Shown: piece after piece, positions 1 to 9,770 of the stretch
Numbering within the stretch: position 1 is the stretch's first letter
How the letters are laid out: each line of letters opens with the position of its first letter
Assembly (NCBI GenBank): GCA_963703665.1
Contig: CAVPFB010000010.1
Coordinates: forward strand, 310,001 to 374,000
DNA length: 64,000 bases
Direction: 5' to 3'
DNA from: AP-15 sp963703665
Lineage (GTDB): Bacteria > Pseudomonadota > Alphaproteobacteria > ATCC43930 > CGMCC-115725
Notes under the pieces: model-generated
Told to the model about the DNA's origin: nothing
The model's database searches: none
The model's input: the letters and a program-made list of their open reading frames with translations, nothing else
Translations under genes and position numbers: made by a program

Positions 1-795
1 CCTCGCCGATCATCCGCGCCCAGCGGCGGAACATCGGCGGGCCGATCACGGTGGCGACGATCCAGCCGTCGCTGGCAGCGGTAGAGGTCGGCCGGGGCCG
101 AGTTGAAGCCGCGATTGAGCGGTCGCGACCCGGTCGACGCCGGTCACCGCCTGCTCGATCAGGGTGGCGTTGGCAAAGGCGATCGCGGTGCGCAAGCAGC
201 GCGCCCTCGACCTTCTGGCCCCGGCCGGTCTTGCCGCGCTCGATCAGCGCCGCCAAGGTGCCGAACGCCGACAGGCAGGCGGTGCCGAAATCGACCCAAG
301 GCAATTCGCCTGGATCGGCTGCTCGGGCGCGCCGGAGAGATAGACCGCGCCGCTCATCGCCTGGCCGATGCCGTCGAAACCGTGCTTGTCGGAGAGCGGC
401 CCGCCGGCGCCAAAGCCGGTCACCGTGGTCAGGATGATGTCGGGCTTGATCTGGCGCAGGCTGTCGAGGTCGAGCGCCAGCGCGCGCAATACCTGCGGCG
501 GCAGATTGGCGACGACGACATCGGCGGTCGCGACTAGCCGGCGGACGATCTCGCGCCCCTTCGGTGCCGCCGGGTCCAAGGTCATGCCGAGCTTGTTGCG
601 GTTCATCGCCAGGAACATCGCACCGCCGCCATCGGGGCCGGCGCCGACCGGGATGAAGAAGCGGTCCTCGCCGCCGCCGAGGCGCTCGATGCGGATCACC
701 TCGGCGCCGAGATCGGCGAGCAGTGCGGCGCAGAACGGCCCGGCGATATAGCGGCCGAAATCGAGGACGCGAATGCCGTCGAGCACGCCAGCCAC
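1..795 (-). CDS. Class III CoA transferase (CaiB/BaiF family), 3' end outside window, frameshifted
   Basis: The N-terminal part of a family III CoA transferase, which moves CoA between carboxylic acids through an aspartyl-CoA thioester. The start is a GTG at 795 preceded five bases upstream by GGAGGA; it opens with VAGVLDGIRVLDFGRYIAGP, the classic family opening, followed by LLADLGAEVIRIE. The family's catalytic-Asp region appears as PWVDFGTA. An upstream in-frame extension to 1044 is rejected because it overlaps the divergent gene and lacks a ribosome site. The frame breaks near 302 (one base missing) and again near 201 and 90 (one base extra each); reading across them continues normal family sequence to the window edge (SDGWIVATVIGPPMFRRWA). 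The substrate acids are unknown. The gene is divergent from the decarboxylase-like gene at 938. Confidence 0.85.
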
Positions 796-937
796 GACTT
801 TCCTCCCGCTCGCTCCCGCCCCTCGGGAACGGCGCAGCATATCGCCGGCAGCGGATTGCGGGCATAATTTCATGAGGCCACTCGGCACACGATCGGATCG
901 ACACACCCGCTGAAGCCTCGACGCGAAAGGAGCGATC

Positions 938-1484
938 ATGGCCAGACTCCCCTCGATTACCCGCAAGGACCAGGTTGCCGAAAAGGACCAGGCGGTCTTC
1001 GACAGCATCGTCGCCAGCCGCGGCGCGGTGCAGGGGCCGTTCACGATGTTTCTGAACAGCCCGGAGCTCGCCGGCAGGGTGGCCCATTTGGGCGCCTATG
1101 TGCGGTTCGAGGGCTCGCTCGACATGCGGGCGCGGGTGCTGGCCGCGATGACCGTCGCGCGCGAATATGAGGCGGTCTATGTCTGGGGCGCGCAAGCGGG
1201 CGGCGCCCGCCGCCAGGGCGTGCCCGAGGCGACGATTACCGCGATTCGCGAGAACCACTCGCGCGGGGTGGCACCCGAGGATGCCGAGATCGTCGAGTTC
1301 ACCCGGCAGCTGCTGCGACGGCATCGGGTCGACGACGCCACCGCCGACCGGATGCGGGCGCGCTTTGGCGACGACTGGCTTTATCCAGCTGACCGGCGCC
1401 ATCGGCTACTACACTCTGCTGGCGATGACCGTGAACGCCTGCGAGCTGGAGGCCGCCGCCAACGCCGAGGTTCTGAAGGTTTAG
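938..1484 (+). CDS. Carboxymuconolactone decarboxylase (CMD/AhpD-like) family protein, frameshifted
   Basis: A small all-helical CMD-family protein of about 181 residues. The start at 938 has AAAGGAG nine bases upstream. The first part carries the family's peroxidase-like helical core (FTMFLNSPELAGRVAHLG, then LDMRARVLAAMTVAREYEA). One extra T near 1383 shifts the frame; the remainder (IQLTGAIGYYTLLAMTVNA, ELEAAANAEVLKV) is a perfect C-terminus ending at TAG 1484. There is no CxxC redox pair in the helical core, so classical AhpD peroxidase chemistry is unlikely; such members are usually annotated only to family level. It is divergent from a CoA transferase and may share a catabolic role with it, but this is inference. 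Confidence 0.8.
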
Positions 1485-1553
1485 GCGCCCGCGAAAACTG
1501 CGGCCGAGCGCCGGGCTGGCGGCGGCCGGAGGGGGCGGCTATAACCCGCCGCC

Positions 1554-2582
1554 ATGCGCCGCTCGACGCGTCTCGGTTTCGCCGCCGCTGTTTTGCTGCT
1601 GGTCTTGTGCGGCGCCTACGCCGCCTATTGGCGGATCGTAGCCGGCCGGATCGGCGACGGCGTCGTCGCCTGGCAGCAGTCGATCCGGGCGCGCGAGATC
1701 GATGCCTCGTGGCAAAAACTCCGCGTCGCCGGCTTCCCGTTCCATTTCCGGGTCGCGCTCGAAGGTGCGACGCTGCGCGACGGCGCGCTGAGCCCGGCGC
1801 CGGTATTGCACCTGCCGGTGCTGACCGGCAGCGCGCGACCGTGGGACTTTGCCGATTGGCGGATCGCCGCCCCGGCGGGCCTCTCTGCCGATCTTGCCGC
1901 CATCGGCCGCCGACCGCCCCTGAAGCTCGCGGCGCAGACCGCCGCAGGGACCGTGTCGCTCGGCCGCGCCGGCGTGAGCTGGTTATGGCTGAACTTCCAG
2001 CACGTCGATGCCGAGGCCGGCGACCGGGTCCCGATCAAAACCGTCGAGACCTGGGTCACCGTGCCGGCAACGCCGGCCAAAACCCATGTCGAGGCGAGCC
2101 TCGGGCTGGCGCTCGATCTGCGCCAGGTGCGCCTGCCGGCGGCGCCGTCGATGCTGAGCGCCACGATCGACGATTTGGCATTCGGTGCCACGGTCAAGGG
2201 TGCCGTGCCGGACGGGCCGCTGCCGCAGGCGATCGGCGCCTGGCGCGACGCCGGCGGCACGGTTGAATTGGATCATCTGCGCCTCGAATGGGGCGGCCTC
2301 GGCGCTGTCGCGACCGGCACGATCGCACTCGACCAGGATCTGCAGCCGATCGGCGCCCTTTCCGGCGGAATCGAGGGCTTCGGCACGATGCTGTCGGCGC
2401 TGGTCGCCGCGGGACGCCTGGATTCAGAGCAGGCCGTGCTGGCGCAGATCGCACTGTCGGCGCTGGCCAAGCCCGGATCCGACGGCAAGCCGCAGATCAT
2501 GACGTCGTTCTCGATCCAGGACGGAAAGATGTATCTCGGCCCGGCAAGGCTGGGGCCCGCGCCGCGGATCGTCTGGGACTAA
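1554..2582 (+). CDS. DUF2125 domain-containing membrane-anchored protein
   Basis: A 342-residue protein with a single N-terminal signal-anchor (about residues 6-26, LGFAAAVLLLVLCGAYAAYW). The large extracytoplasmic domain then matches the pattern of DUF2125, a family largely restricted to Alphaproteobacteria: ASWQKLRVAGFPFHFRV near residue 52, and a C-terminus DGKMYLGPARLGPAP. The family is of unknown function; the beta-rich body resembles envelope proteins that handle lipid. The frame is intact over its whole length. It sits 69 bases after the CMD gene in the same direction, without an obvious functional link to it or to the secretion gene that follows. Confidence 0.85.
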   Translation: MRRSTRLGFAAAVLLLVLCGAYAAYWRIVAGRIGDGVVAWQQSIRAREIDASWQKLRVAGFPFHFRVALEGATLRDGALSPAPVLHLPVLTGSARPWDFADWRIAAPAGLSADLAAIGRRPPLKLAAQTAAGTVSLGRAGVSWLWLNFQHVDAEAGDRVPIKTVETWVTVPATPAKTHVEASLGLALDLRQVRLPAAPSMLSATIDDLAFGATVKGAVPDGPLPQAIGAWRDAGGTVELDHLRLEWGGLGAVATGTIALDQDLQPIGALSGGIEGFGTMLSALVAAGRLDSEQAVLAQIALSALAKPGSDGKPQIMTSFSIQDGKMYLGPARLGPAPRIVWD

Positions 2583-2830
2583 GCCGGCGGTCGGCAGAGC
2601 GATGGCGAAGCCCGACGTCGGAAGGGCTGACCATATCGCGAAACCCGCCGGCCGTCGAACGCAACTGCTTTCGGCCTGCCGATCGGACCCGATCATCTCT
2701 CGCGGCATGCCCAAGGCGCGCCCAATTGCGGCGATCAGATCACGGCGAGTGCGGCGTCCCGCCTGAGGACGAGGCCGGCCGGTGCCTTTTCAAGTTGAAT
2801 TTCCTCTTAGAAAATGCCCTTTTCCGCGGC

Positions 2831-4611
2831 ATGGCTCGGTCGGTGTGGAACAGCAGCAGAGGATCGGCATTCAGCCGCGCCTCGTGGTTTCGTTGCGGGC
2901 GTCGCTGTGCCCCGTTTGCGGCCCTGATGTGGGTTGCTGCGGCCGCGAGTGCGCTGGCTCAGACCGGGATCGCCAACCCGATCGTCATTCCCAGCGAGCG
3001 CCCGCAAAACCGAGGCGCGCCATTGCCGGGCGTGGCGCCGAGCCCGCCGCCGCCGGCCAATCTCACGGTGCCGATCGCACCGCCCGCGCCGGTCACCTTG
3101 CCATCCACAACCCGCCAGCGCTTTATCCTTCGCAAAGTCGACGTCGTCGGCAACACGGTCATCGATGATCGATCGATCCGCGCCGTCGTCGCTCCCTATA
3201 TCGGCAAGGCGGTGACCCTCGCGGATCTGGAGGAAATTCGCCGCCGGTTCACGCGCCTCTATATCGACCGCGGTTATATCAACTCGGGCGCGGTGCTGCC
3301 CGATCAGAACGTGACCAACGGGGTGATCACTTATCGCTTTGTCGAAGGGCGGGTGACCGACATCAACGTTGCCGGAACCAATCACTTTCGGCCGGAATAC
3401 TTCAGCTCGCGTCTCGCCGCACGCCGCCGAAGCTCCGTTCAACATCGGAAACCTCGAGGACGAGCAGCAGATCCTGCTGCAGGACCCGCTGATCAGCCGT
3501 CTCAACCTCGAGCTGGTGCCGGGCCTGGCGCCGGGCGAGGCGCGGCTCGACGCCGACGTGCTCGAAGCCAGCCGCTACTCGCTATCGACCCAGATCGCCG
3601 ACGACCAATCGCCGACGGTCGGCGAAATCCGGGGCCAGCTCCAGGGCAGCTTCGCCAACATCCTTGGCGTCGGCGACTTGCTGACCGCGCAATATGGGCG
3701 CAGCGGCGCCCTGAACGACGGGTTTATCGGCTACTCGGTGCCGCTCGCCAGCGACGATACGCGCCTCAGCCTGCGCTACGACAGGAACGGAACCGTGGTG
3801 GTGACCCCGGCGCTGGTGCCGCTCAACATCACCAGCAGCTATTCGAGCGTCGGCATCGGGCTCAGCCGCCCGTTTTACCGCACCGCGGAACAGAACCTCA
3901 CCCTCGGGATCAGCCTGGAGCGGCGCCAGGAACAGAGCCTTCCTGCTCGGCATGCCGTTCGATTTTGTCGCCGGTTCCGAGAACGGCAACACCAACGTTA
4001 CGGCTTTGCGGCTGTCACAGAGCTGGCTCGACCGCAACGCCGAACACGCCCTCGCGCTGCGCTCGACCCTCAGCTTCGGGCTGCAGGCTCTCGGCGCCAC
4101 GGTCACCGACACGCCGCCGACCGGCCAATTCTTCACCTGGCTCGGCCAGGCCCAATATGTGCGCCGGATCTGGAAGGATGTGGAGGGGCTGGTGCGCGCC
4201 GACCTCCAGCTCAGCGATCGGCCGCTGTTCCAAATCGAGCAGTTTGCCCTCGGCGGCATCGACACGGTGCGCGGCTATCGCGAATATCTGACGGTCACCG
4301 ATGACGCGGCCCTGATCTCGGCCGAGCTGCACATCCCGGTCGGCAAGGTGCGCGTCCCCTATCTGGCCAAGACCGACGACGCCGGCACCGTGCAGATCGT
4401 GCCGTTCTACGACTACGGCCGTGGCTGGAACGTCGATCGGCCGACCCCGTACCCGCCCAGTATTTCCGGCGTCGGCGCCGGGCTGCGCTGGCTGATCGGT
4501 TCCGGGATCGCGGCGGAGCTCTATTATGCCAAGGCGCTGCGCAACGTTCCCGTCGGCAACTCGCTGGAAGACCACGGCGTCTACTTCCGCCTGACCACCA
4601 CCTTTTTCTGA
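2831..4611 (+). CDS. Two-partner secretion outer-membrane transporter (TpsB; ShlB/FhaC/HecB family), frameshifted
   Basis: An Omp85-type transporter of about 592 residues that would export the TpsA protein encoded at 9767-14477. A signal sequence (AALMWVAAAASALAQ) is followed by a Pro-rich linker, a POTRA/ShlB-type domain (RFILRKVDVVGNTVIDD, then LYIDRGYINSGAVLPDQ) and a 16-strand-barrel region with the conserved VRGY motif (FALGGIDTVRGYREYL), ending LTTTFF with a terminal aromatic. Two single extra bases, near 3421 and 3942, split it into three frames; both flanks read as normal family sequence. The ATG at 2831 lacks a clear ribosome site, so the start could move. It converges with the DUF928 gene and belongs functionally to the minus-strand cluster beyond it. 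Confidence 0.85.
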
Positions 4612-4630
4612 CAAAGCTGCGCAGGTCCCG

Positions 4631-5378
4631 TCATCTGGCGCTCGCGGTGCCGGCCGCCCGCCCTTCGAAACCGGGTTCGTCGAGCCCGACTTCGCTCATC
4701 AGCGCGTCGAGCGCGGCGCGCGTCGACGGGCTCGGCCGCGACGGCGGCGGCCACGGCGTCGTACCAAAAGCCGGCTTGCGCGTAGAGCACGGCGCGCCGG
4801 GCCGGCAGCGCGGTGCGCGCCGCGTTCTCGACGCCCGGATCGGGCGCGCCGAGCAGCAGGGTGGCGCTGGCCACGATGTCGCGCGAGCGCGCGTTCGGAT
4901 CGAGGATCGCCGACACCGACCACGTATAGACGATGCCCGGCTCCAGCCGAACGCCGATAGTCGGCGAGATCGAGACCATAGACGCCGGCGGCGCTCGGCG
5001 GCGGAATGTTGACTTCGATCACCGGGGCGGGCTGCATCGGCGCGCTGATCGTGAACTGGGTCGGCCAGAGGACCGGCCCCGACACGAAGAAATAAAGGCT
5101 CGGCGTCGGGCTCGCGCTCAGCCCGGTCTGGTCGCTGCGGCGCCAGAAGCTCGATCGTCGGCAGCGGCGTCGCCGTTTTGTAGGTCCCGCGGGACGCTCC
5201 GCCAACGCGGCCGCCGGGGGCGCCGCGCGGCGGCGGCCGGTATGCGGGCACCTGGGCTCCTTGCTGCGGCACCGGGGCGGCCTTGTCGGTCTGCGCCGGC
5301 GCGGGGGCAGGCCCGACGAGCATCGCCGCCAGCGCCACACCAATGACGCCGTTGAGGAAAACCTTGACCGGCGGTCAT
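4631..5378 (-). CDS. DUF928 domain-containing exported protein, frameshifted
   Basis: A protein of about 247 residues that matches the DUF928 pattern best known from cyanobacteria. It has a signal peptide (VIGVALAAMLVGPAPAPAQ), a Gly/Arg-rich stretch (GAPGGRVGGASRG), then TGLSASPTPSLYFFVSGP, a beta-sandwich region, GVRLEPGIVYTWSVSA, ILDPNARSRDIVASATLL, and a C-terminal helical part with FWYDAVAAAVA. The start ATG at 5378 follows GGGCGGGA, eight bases after the CHAT gene stop. Four single extra bases split it; with them removed the length is divisible by three and every junction restores family sequence. Its function is unknown. It is the last gene of the TpsA-cyclase-CHAT run, and the signal peptide puts it in the periplasm with the CHAT protein. 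Confidence 0.7.
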
Positions 5379-5385
5379 TCCCGCC

Positions 5386-7678
5386 CTACAGCCAGTTTCC
5401 GATCAACAGGAAGGGCGCCCAATAGGCCGGGTGGGCAAAGCGCGGATCGGCGGCGAGCTCGAGTTGCGCCGCGCGCAAGGCCTGCGCCTTCGACATGTGG
5501 CCCGACTGCAGCGCCTTGTAGAAATCGGTGACCAATTCGCCGGATGCCACGTCGTTGATGTACCAGAGAGTTGCGAGCGCGCTTCGCGCCCCGGCCTTGA
5601 GCGCCACGCCGGCGAGGCCCAGCGCCGCGCGGTCGTCGCCGCTGGCGGTCTCGCACGCGCTCAGTATCAACAGCTCGAGCGGGTTTTCGCGCGGCGGACC
5701 GTATTTGATGTCCGATTCGAGCGCGTCCATCGTCAATTTGCCGTCGAAGGCGAGCACGAAAGTTCGGCTGGGATCGTCGCCGAACTGGCCGTGCGAGGCG
5801 ATGTGCACGATGTCGTAGCGTCCGCTCTTCAGCTCGCTCGCGAACTGCGCGCGGGTAAAGGCGTTGTCCAGCAGCACGTCGCCGCCCTCGATCGCATGCA
5901 CCTCGGCGAGCTCGTGCGGCACGTTCGGCAGCCGGACATAGCCGTCGACGCTGTTCGAGATGCCGAGAATGAGGGCCGTGCCGGAGCTGGCGGAGAGCGG
6001 TTCCGGCGCGACGAGCTTGAGGCTGGGCGCGATCGCGGTCGCGTAGCGGTCGACCAGAAAATGAGTCCCGTCATTGAGCGCCGCAAACGGGACGACCCGC
6101 AGCACCTCGTCGGGGACGATGACCAGGGTATCGATGTGATGGGCCTCCAGAGCGGGCTCGATCGGACGGATGATCTGGTCGTAGAGCTGGCGGGCCGGGA
6201 CCAGGTATTCGTTGGTCGTCCGCTTCTCCAGCAGCGCGCGGAAACGCTCCGACCTCCTGGCGCAGATTGCGCTTCGGGCACGGCGATCGTGAATTGCCGA
6301 TCTACGCCGCCGATGTCGACCAGCATCTCCAACCGGTCCGGCAGCGAAATCGGGTAGAGGACCGCCGTCCCCGGCGCGATGCTTGCGATCGATCGCTGTT
6401 GGGCTTCGAAGCTGGCGACGCAGGAATCGCGAAAATAGTCCTGCAGCTCGGTCTCCTTCAGCTCTTCGACGTGTCGCGGGCCTCCCGGATCAGCGCCGGC
6501 GCCTCGGCCGGGTCGTCCGCGCGCGGCGCAGCAGCAGATCGGTGAATTCGAGGTAGAGCGGGCCGAAGGTGGTTCGGTAGGACGAGCGCCCGTCGCGATA
6601 TTCGACCGGAATGTCCTGACGCACCGATTGCAATTCGGCGACGGCGCGGCGATAGCTCGCCAGCGCCTGATCGGTCTGCCCGCGCCGGTGGGCGAGGCGC
6701 GCCCGCTGCCAGTCCCAACGGTACGACAGATCCGGCGCCGAGGCCTGCTGCGCCGCGAACGCGGCCCGCTCGGTCAGGGCCGCAGCGTCGTCGAGCCGGC
6801 CCGTCCAGCTCGTAGAGATGGCCGAGGCTGCCGTCGGCGAGCGAGGCAAGCTTGAGGTTGTGCAACGTCGCGGCCGTCGCCGCCGCGGCGCGGAAGGCGC
6901 GTTCGGCGACCGCCTGGGCGTCGGCCGGAATTTCCCCCTGAGGCTCGAACACCGCCGATCCGGCGGAAACCAGCGCCATCCCGTTGGCATAGGAAGGCGG
7001 CAGGCTGGCGAGCGTGTCGACCGCCCGCGTCAGCAGCGCGGTCGCGCGGACCCAGTCGTTGCCGCGCAAGCCCAGTCGCGCGGCGTTGGTCTCGGCGGTG
7101 GCGGCGAGTGCCGCGTCGCCGGCTGCTCCGGCGTTGGCGATCGCCTGCGCGTAGGCGCCTGCCGCTGCGGCCGGTCGGCCGGTCGAGGCGTAGAGGTTGC
7201 CGAGATCGTTCTCGCTCGCGGCGAGGGTGGTCCAGTCGTGCGAGCGGGCGGCGAGGTCGCGGCTGCGCTCGAGCAGCGGCTCGGCGACTGCGGTCCGCCG
7301 CGACATGAAGGCGAGATTGCCCAATGCCCCGCTGGCAGCCGCGATCAGCGTCTGGTCGCCGCTCTGCTCGGCCTTTACCAGCGCCTCTTCGAGGTCGCTG
7401 CTCGCGTCGCGGTAGTAACCTTCGATCCGGTAGGCCTCGCCGCGCCTGGCCAGAGCTTGCGCCTCGAGATCGGCGTCGCCGCCTGCGCTCGCACAGCCGG
7501 ATCGCGTCGGACCAATGCTGCGTCGCCGCGACGATGTCGCCGGCCCGAAACGCCGCCGTCCCTCGGCCGATATAATCGAGCTCTGCGGCTGCGCCCGCTC
7601 TGGACCTGCGCGGCGGCCGGGCCGATCCCGAACAGCGACGCCGGCGAACAACGCCGCCGACAATCGAATGCGGTTCAT
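5386..7678 (-). CDS. Exported TPR-CHAT domain protein (caspase-like protease family), frameshifted
   Basis: A protein of about 760 residues. An N-terminal signal peptide (MNRIRLSAALFAGVA, continuing GIGPAAAQ) is followed by TPR-type helical repeats (QALARRGEAYRIEGYYRDA, LASENDLGNLYASTGRP, and others) and a C-terminal CHAT domain. CHAT is a clan CD (caspase/separase-like) cysteine protease fold; the catalytic His is visible in HIASHGQFGD and the Cys in LLILSACETASGDDRA, with ATLWYINDVAS and the terminal PAYWAPFLLIGNW also typical. The ATG at 7678 overlaps the cyclase stop as ATGA, so translation is probably coupled. Several single-base indels (mostly +1, at least two -1) break the frame. A Sec-type signal makes it periplasmic, which is a plausible site to process the exported TpsA protein; that role is inference. 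Confidence 0.8.
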
Positions 7679-9770
7679 TTCTCGGTCATCACGATCAGGG
7701 CACCTGATTCTCCAGCGGTAAAGCGCTGGCAATGGAACGCGACACAAGGGTCGTCGAGATAGTCGCGGTGCAGGGCGGCAAACAGCTCGGAAGCCTCGGG
7801 CAGCTCCGCCTGTAACGCCCGAAAAGCGGCATCGTAACGGTCCAGCCGGTCGCGATCGCTCCCCTGAACCGCCTCGGTGAGCGGCTCGAAGACCTCGGTC
7901 GCGTGTTGGCGCCCCTTGACCACGAACGATCCCGATCGGGCGGAAGCGGTTGCGCTGCGACTGACGGACGATCTCGCCGGAGACGCAGATTCGGGTGCCG
8001 ATCGTTTTGTTTAGTCCTTCGAGGCGCGACCCGGTGTTCAGCATATCGCCGAGCGCGGAATATTTCAGCCGCGTGCGTGTACCGATGTTGCCGACGATAG
8101 CGACGCCGCTATGGACGCCGATCCGGGTGTGGCCGAAATCGACGCCGCGGGACTTCTGCTCGGCGCTGAAACGGGTCGCGAACTCGTTGACGCCCAACGC
8201 CGCGCTGACCGCCCGGTCGACATGGTCCGGCATCGCCAAGCGGTGCGCCGAAAAATGCGAGCACCGCGTCGCCGATGAACTCGTTCACCATCCCGCCCTG
8301 CTCAAAGATCGCCTCGCACACCCCGTCGAAATAGTCGTTGCAGATCGTGGCCAGAAATTCGGGGTCGATGTTTTCGGAGAGCGTCGTGAACCCGGCGACA
8401 TCGGTGAACAGCACCGAGATCTCACGCCGTTCGCCGCCGAGCTTCGGCAATGTAGCCGATTTCCAGCATCTGGGCGATCACGGCGGGCGGAAGATAATGT
8501 TCGAAGCTCTTGCGCAGCAGCGCGCGGCTGCGGTTGCTGGCCGCGTGCATGATCCGGTTGGTCAACCCGGCCGCGCCGACCCAGGCGATCGCGGCGGGGA
8601 GCGCGGGCAGCAGCACCGCCGCGCCGAATGCCCCGTCGACGATGCCGGCCAGAGCCAATAAGCCGCCGCCCGTCCCGCACACCGCCGGGATCGTCGAGCC
8701 GACGCAGCATCCCAAGCAGCCGCACCGGCCATCGCCCAGGCCCAGATCCACACAATCCTCGACCCCGCGCGGCAGCAGGGTCAGGATCGGCGCGCCGTCG
8801 GGCCTCGCGGATCAGTTGGTCGGCGAGATGAGCGTGAAGCGCGATGCCGTATATCGCGTCGGCATTGTGGAAGCCGCTGTTGAACGGCGTGGAAAAGGAA
8901 TCGTTGACGCTGACCGATGTAATGCCGACGATCACCGCCCGGCCGCGAACGAGCTTCGCGGCGTCGTCATGGTGCATGACGTCGCCGACGCTCTTAAACG
9001 GAAAGGGGTCGGGTCCGCCGCGATAGTCGAGCAGGATCTGATAGCCGCGACTGTCGAGCTGGATGTAGGGGCCCCGCGTGTCGTCGAGCGGCGCTATCAC
9101 CGCCTTGCCGAGCCGCAGATCGCCATCGGGACCCGGTCCGAGCCCGATGTTCTCGGCGGCCAGATACCCTTGCGCCAAGGCCATCCCCATGGCGGGATAA
9201 TTGTTGACGCCGTCATCGGCAAACAGCAAACCGCGCCGAACGATATTTCCCGAATCGGGGATGGTGTCGGCGAGCACCGCTTGCGGCGGTGCCGCGCAAT
9301 ATGGCGGGCGGCGGCACACCGGGAGCCCCGGCGCCCTTGAGCTTGAACGCCCAATCGATGTTCTTGTACTTGGCAAGAACCGCCGCGAGCCGTGCCGAGC
9401 CGGGCGGCTCCGGATGATCGCGATAGAGGTCGACGCCGATCACCCGCGGCTGCCAGCTCTCGATCCGGTCCAACAAGGTGGCGAGGTCGCCGTCGCGCAA
9501 TGGCCAATCGTAATGTTCGACATCGGCTTCGGTGCCGCCGACGAGCACGACGCGGCGGCTCGGCTGATGTCCCGCCCAGGCGACGACCAACGCGTCGTAG
9601 ATCTGCAGCTCGAAAGGCTGCAGCAGGCCGTAGCCGCGCACCAGTATGATGATCGCGGCAACGATGTTTCCGGCGATCACCGCTTTCAGCGTGGCGCTGC
9701 GCAGCAGCCGCGCGAGACGATTTCTCGCCGGGCGCACGCGGCTCGTTGCCGCGCCGGCGGTGCTGCTCAT
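7675..9770 (-). CDS. CHASE2 sensor class III nucleotide cyclase, frameshifted
   Basis: A membrane sensor cyclase of roughly 700 residues. After a first membrane segment (LKAVIAGNIVAAIIILVRGY) comes a periplasmic CHASE2 domain (FELQIYDALVVAW, then RVVLVGGTEADVEHYDWP and RVIGVDLYRDH), then hydrophobic segments, then a class III cyclase catalytic domain: metal-binding Asp in LFTDVAGFT and in EFIGDAVLAFFGAP, and transition-state Asn/Arg in ALGDMLNTGSRLEG. The purine-specifying position that is Lys in adenylate cyclases is Glu here (NEFIGD). The ATG at 9770 overlaps the tpsA stop as ATGA and its own stop overlaps the CHAT start. About five single-base frameshifts are present. CHASE2 binds unknown ligands in general; here it could monitor the periplasmic state of the secretion system. 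Confidence 0.82.

Noticed and set aside
5386..9770. Calling the CHAT and cyclase genes pseudogenes
   Set aside because: Catalytic motifs are intact and the breaks are single-base and mostly +1, the same as in clearly essential genes of the window.
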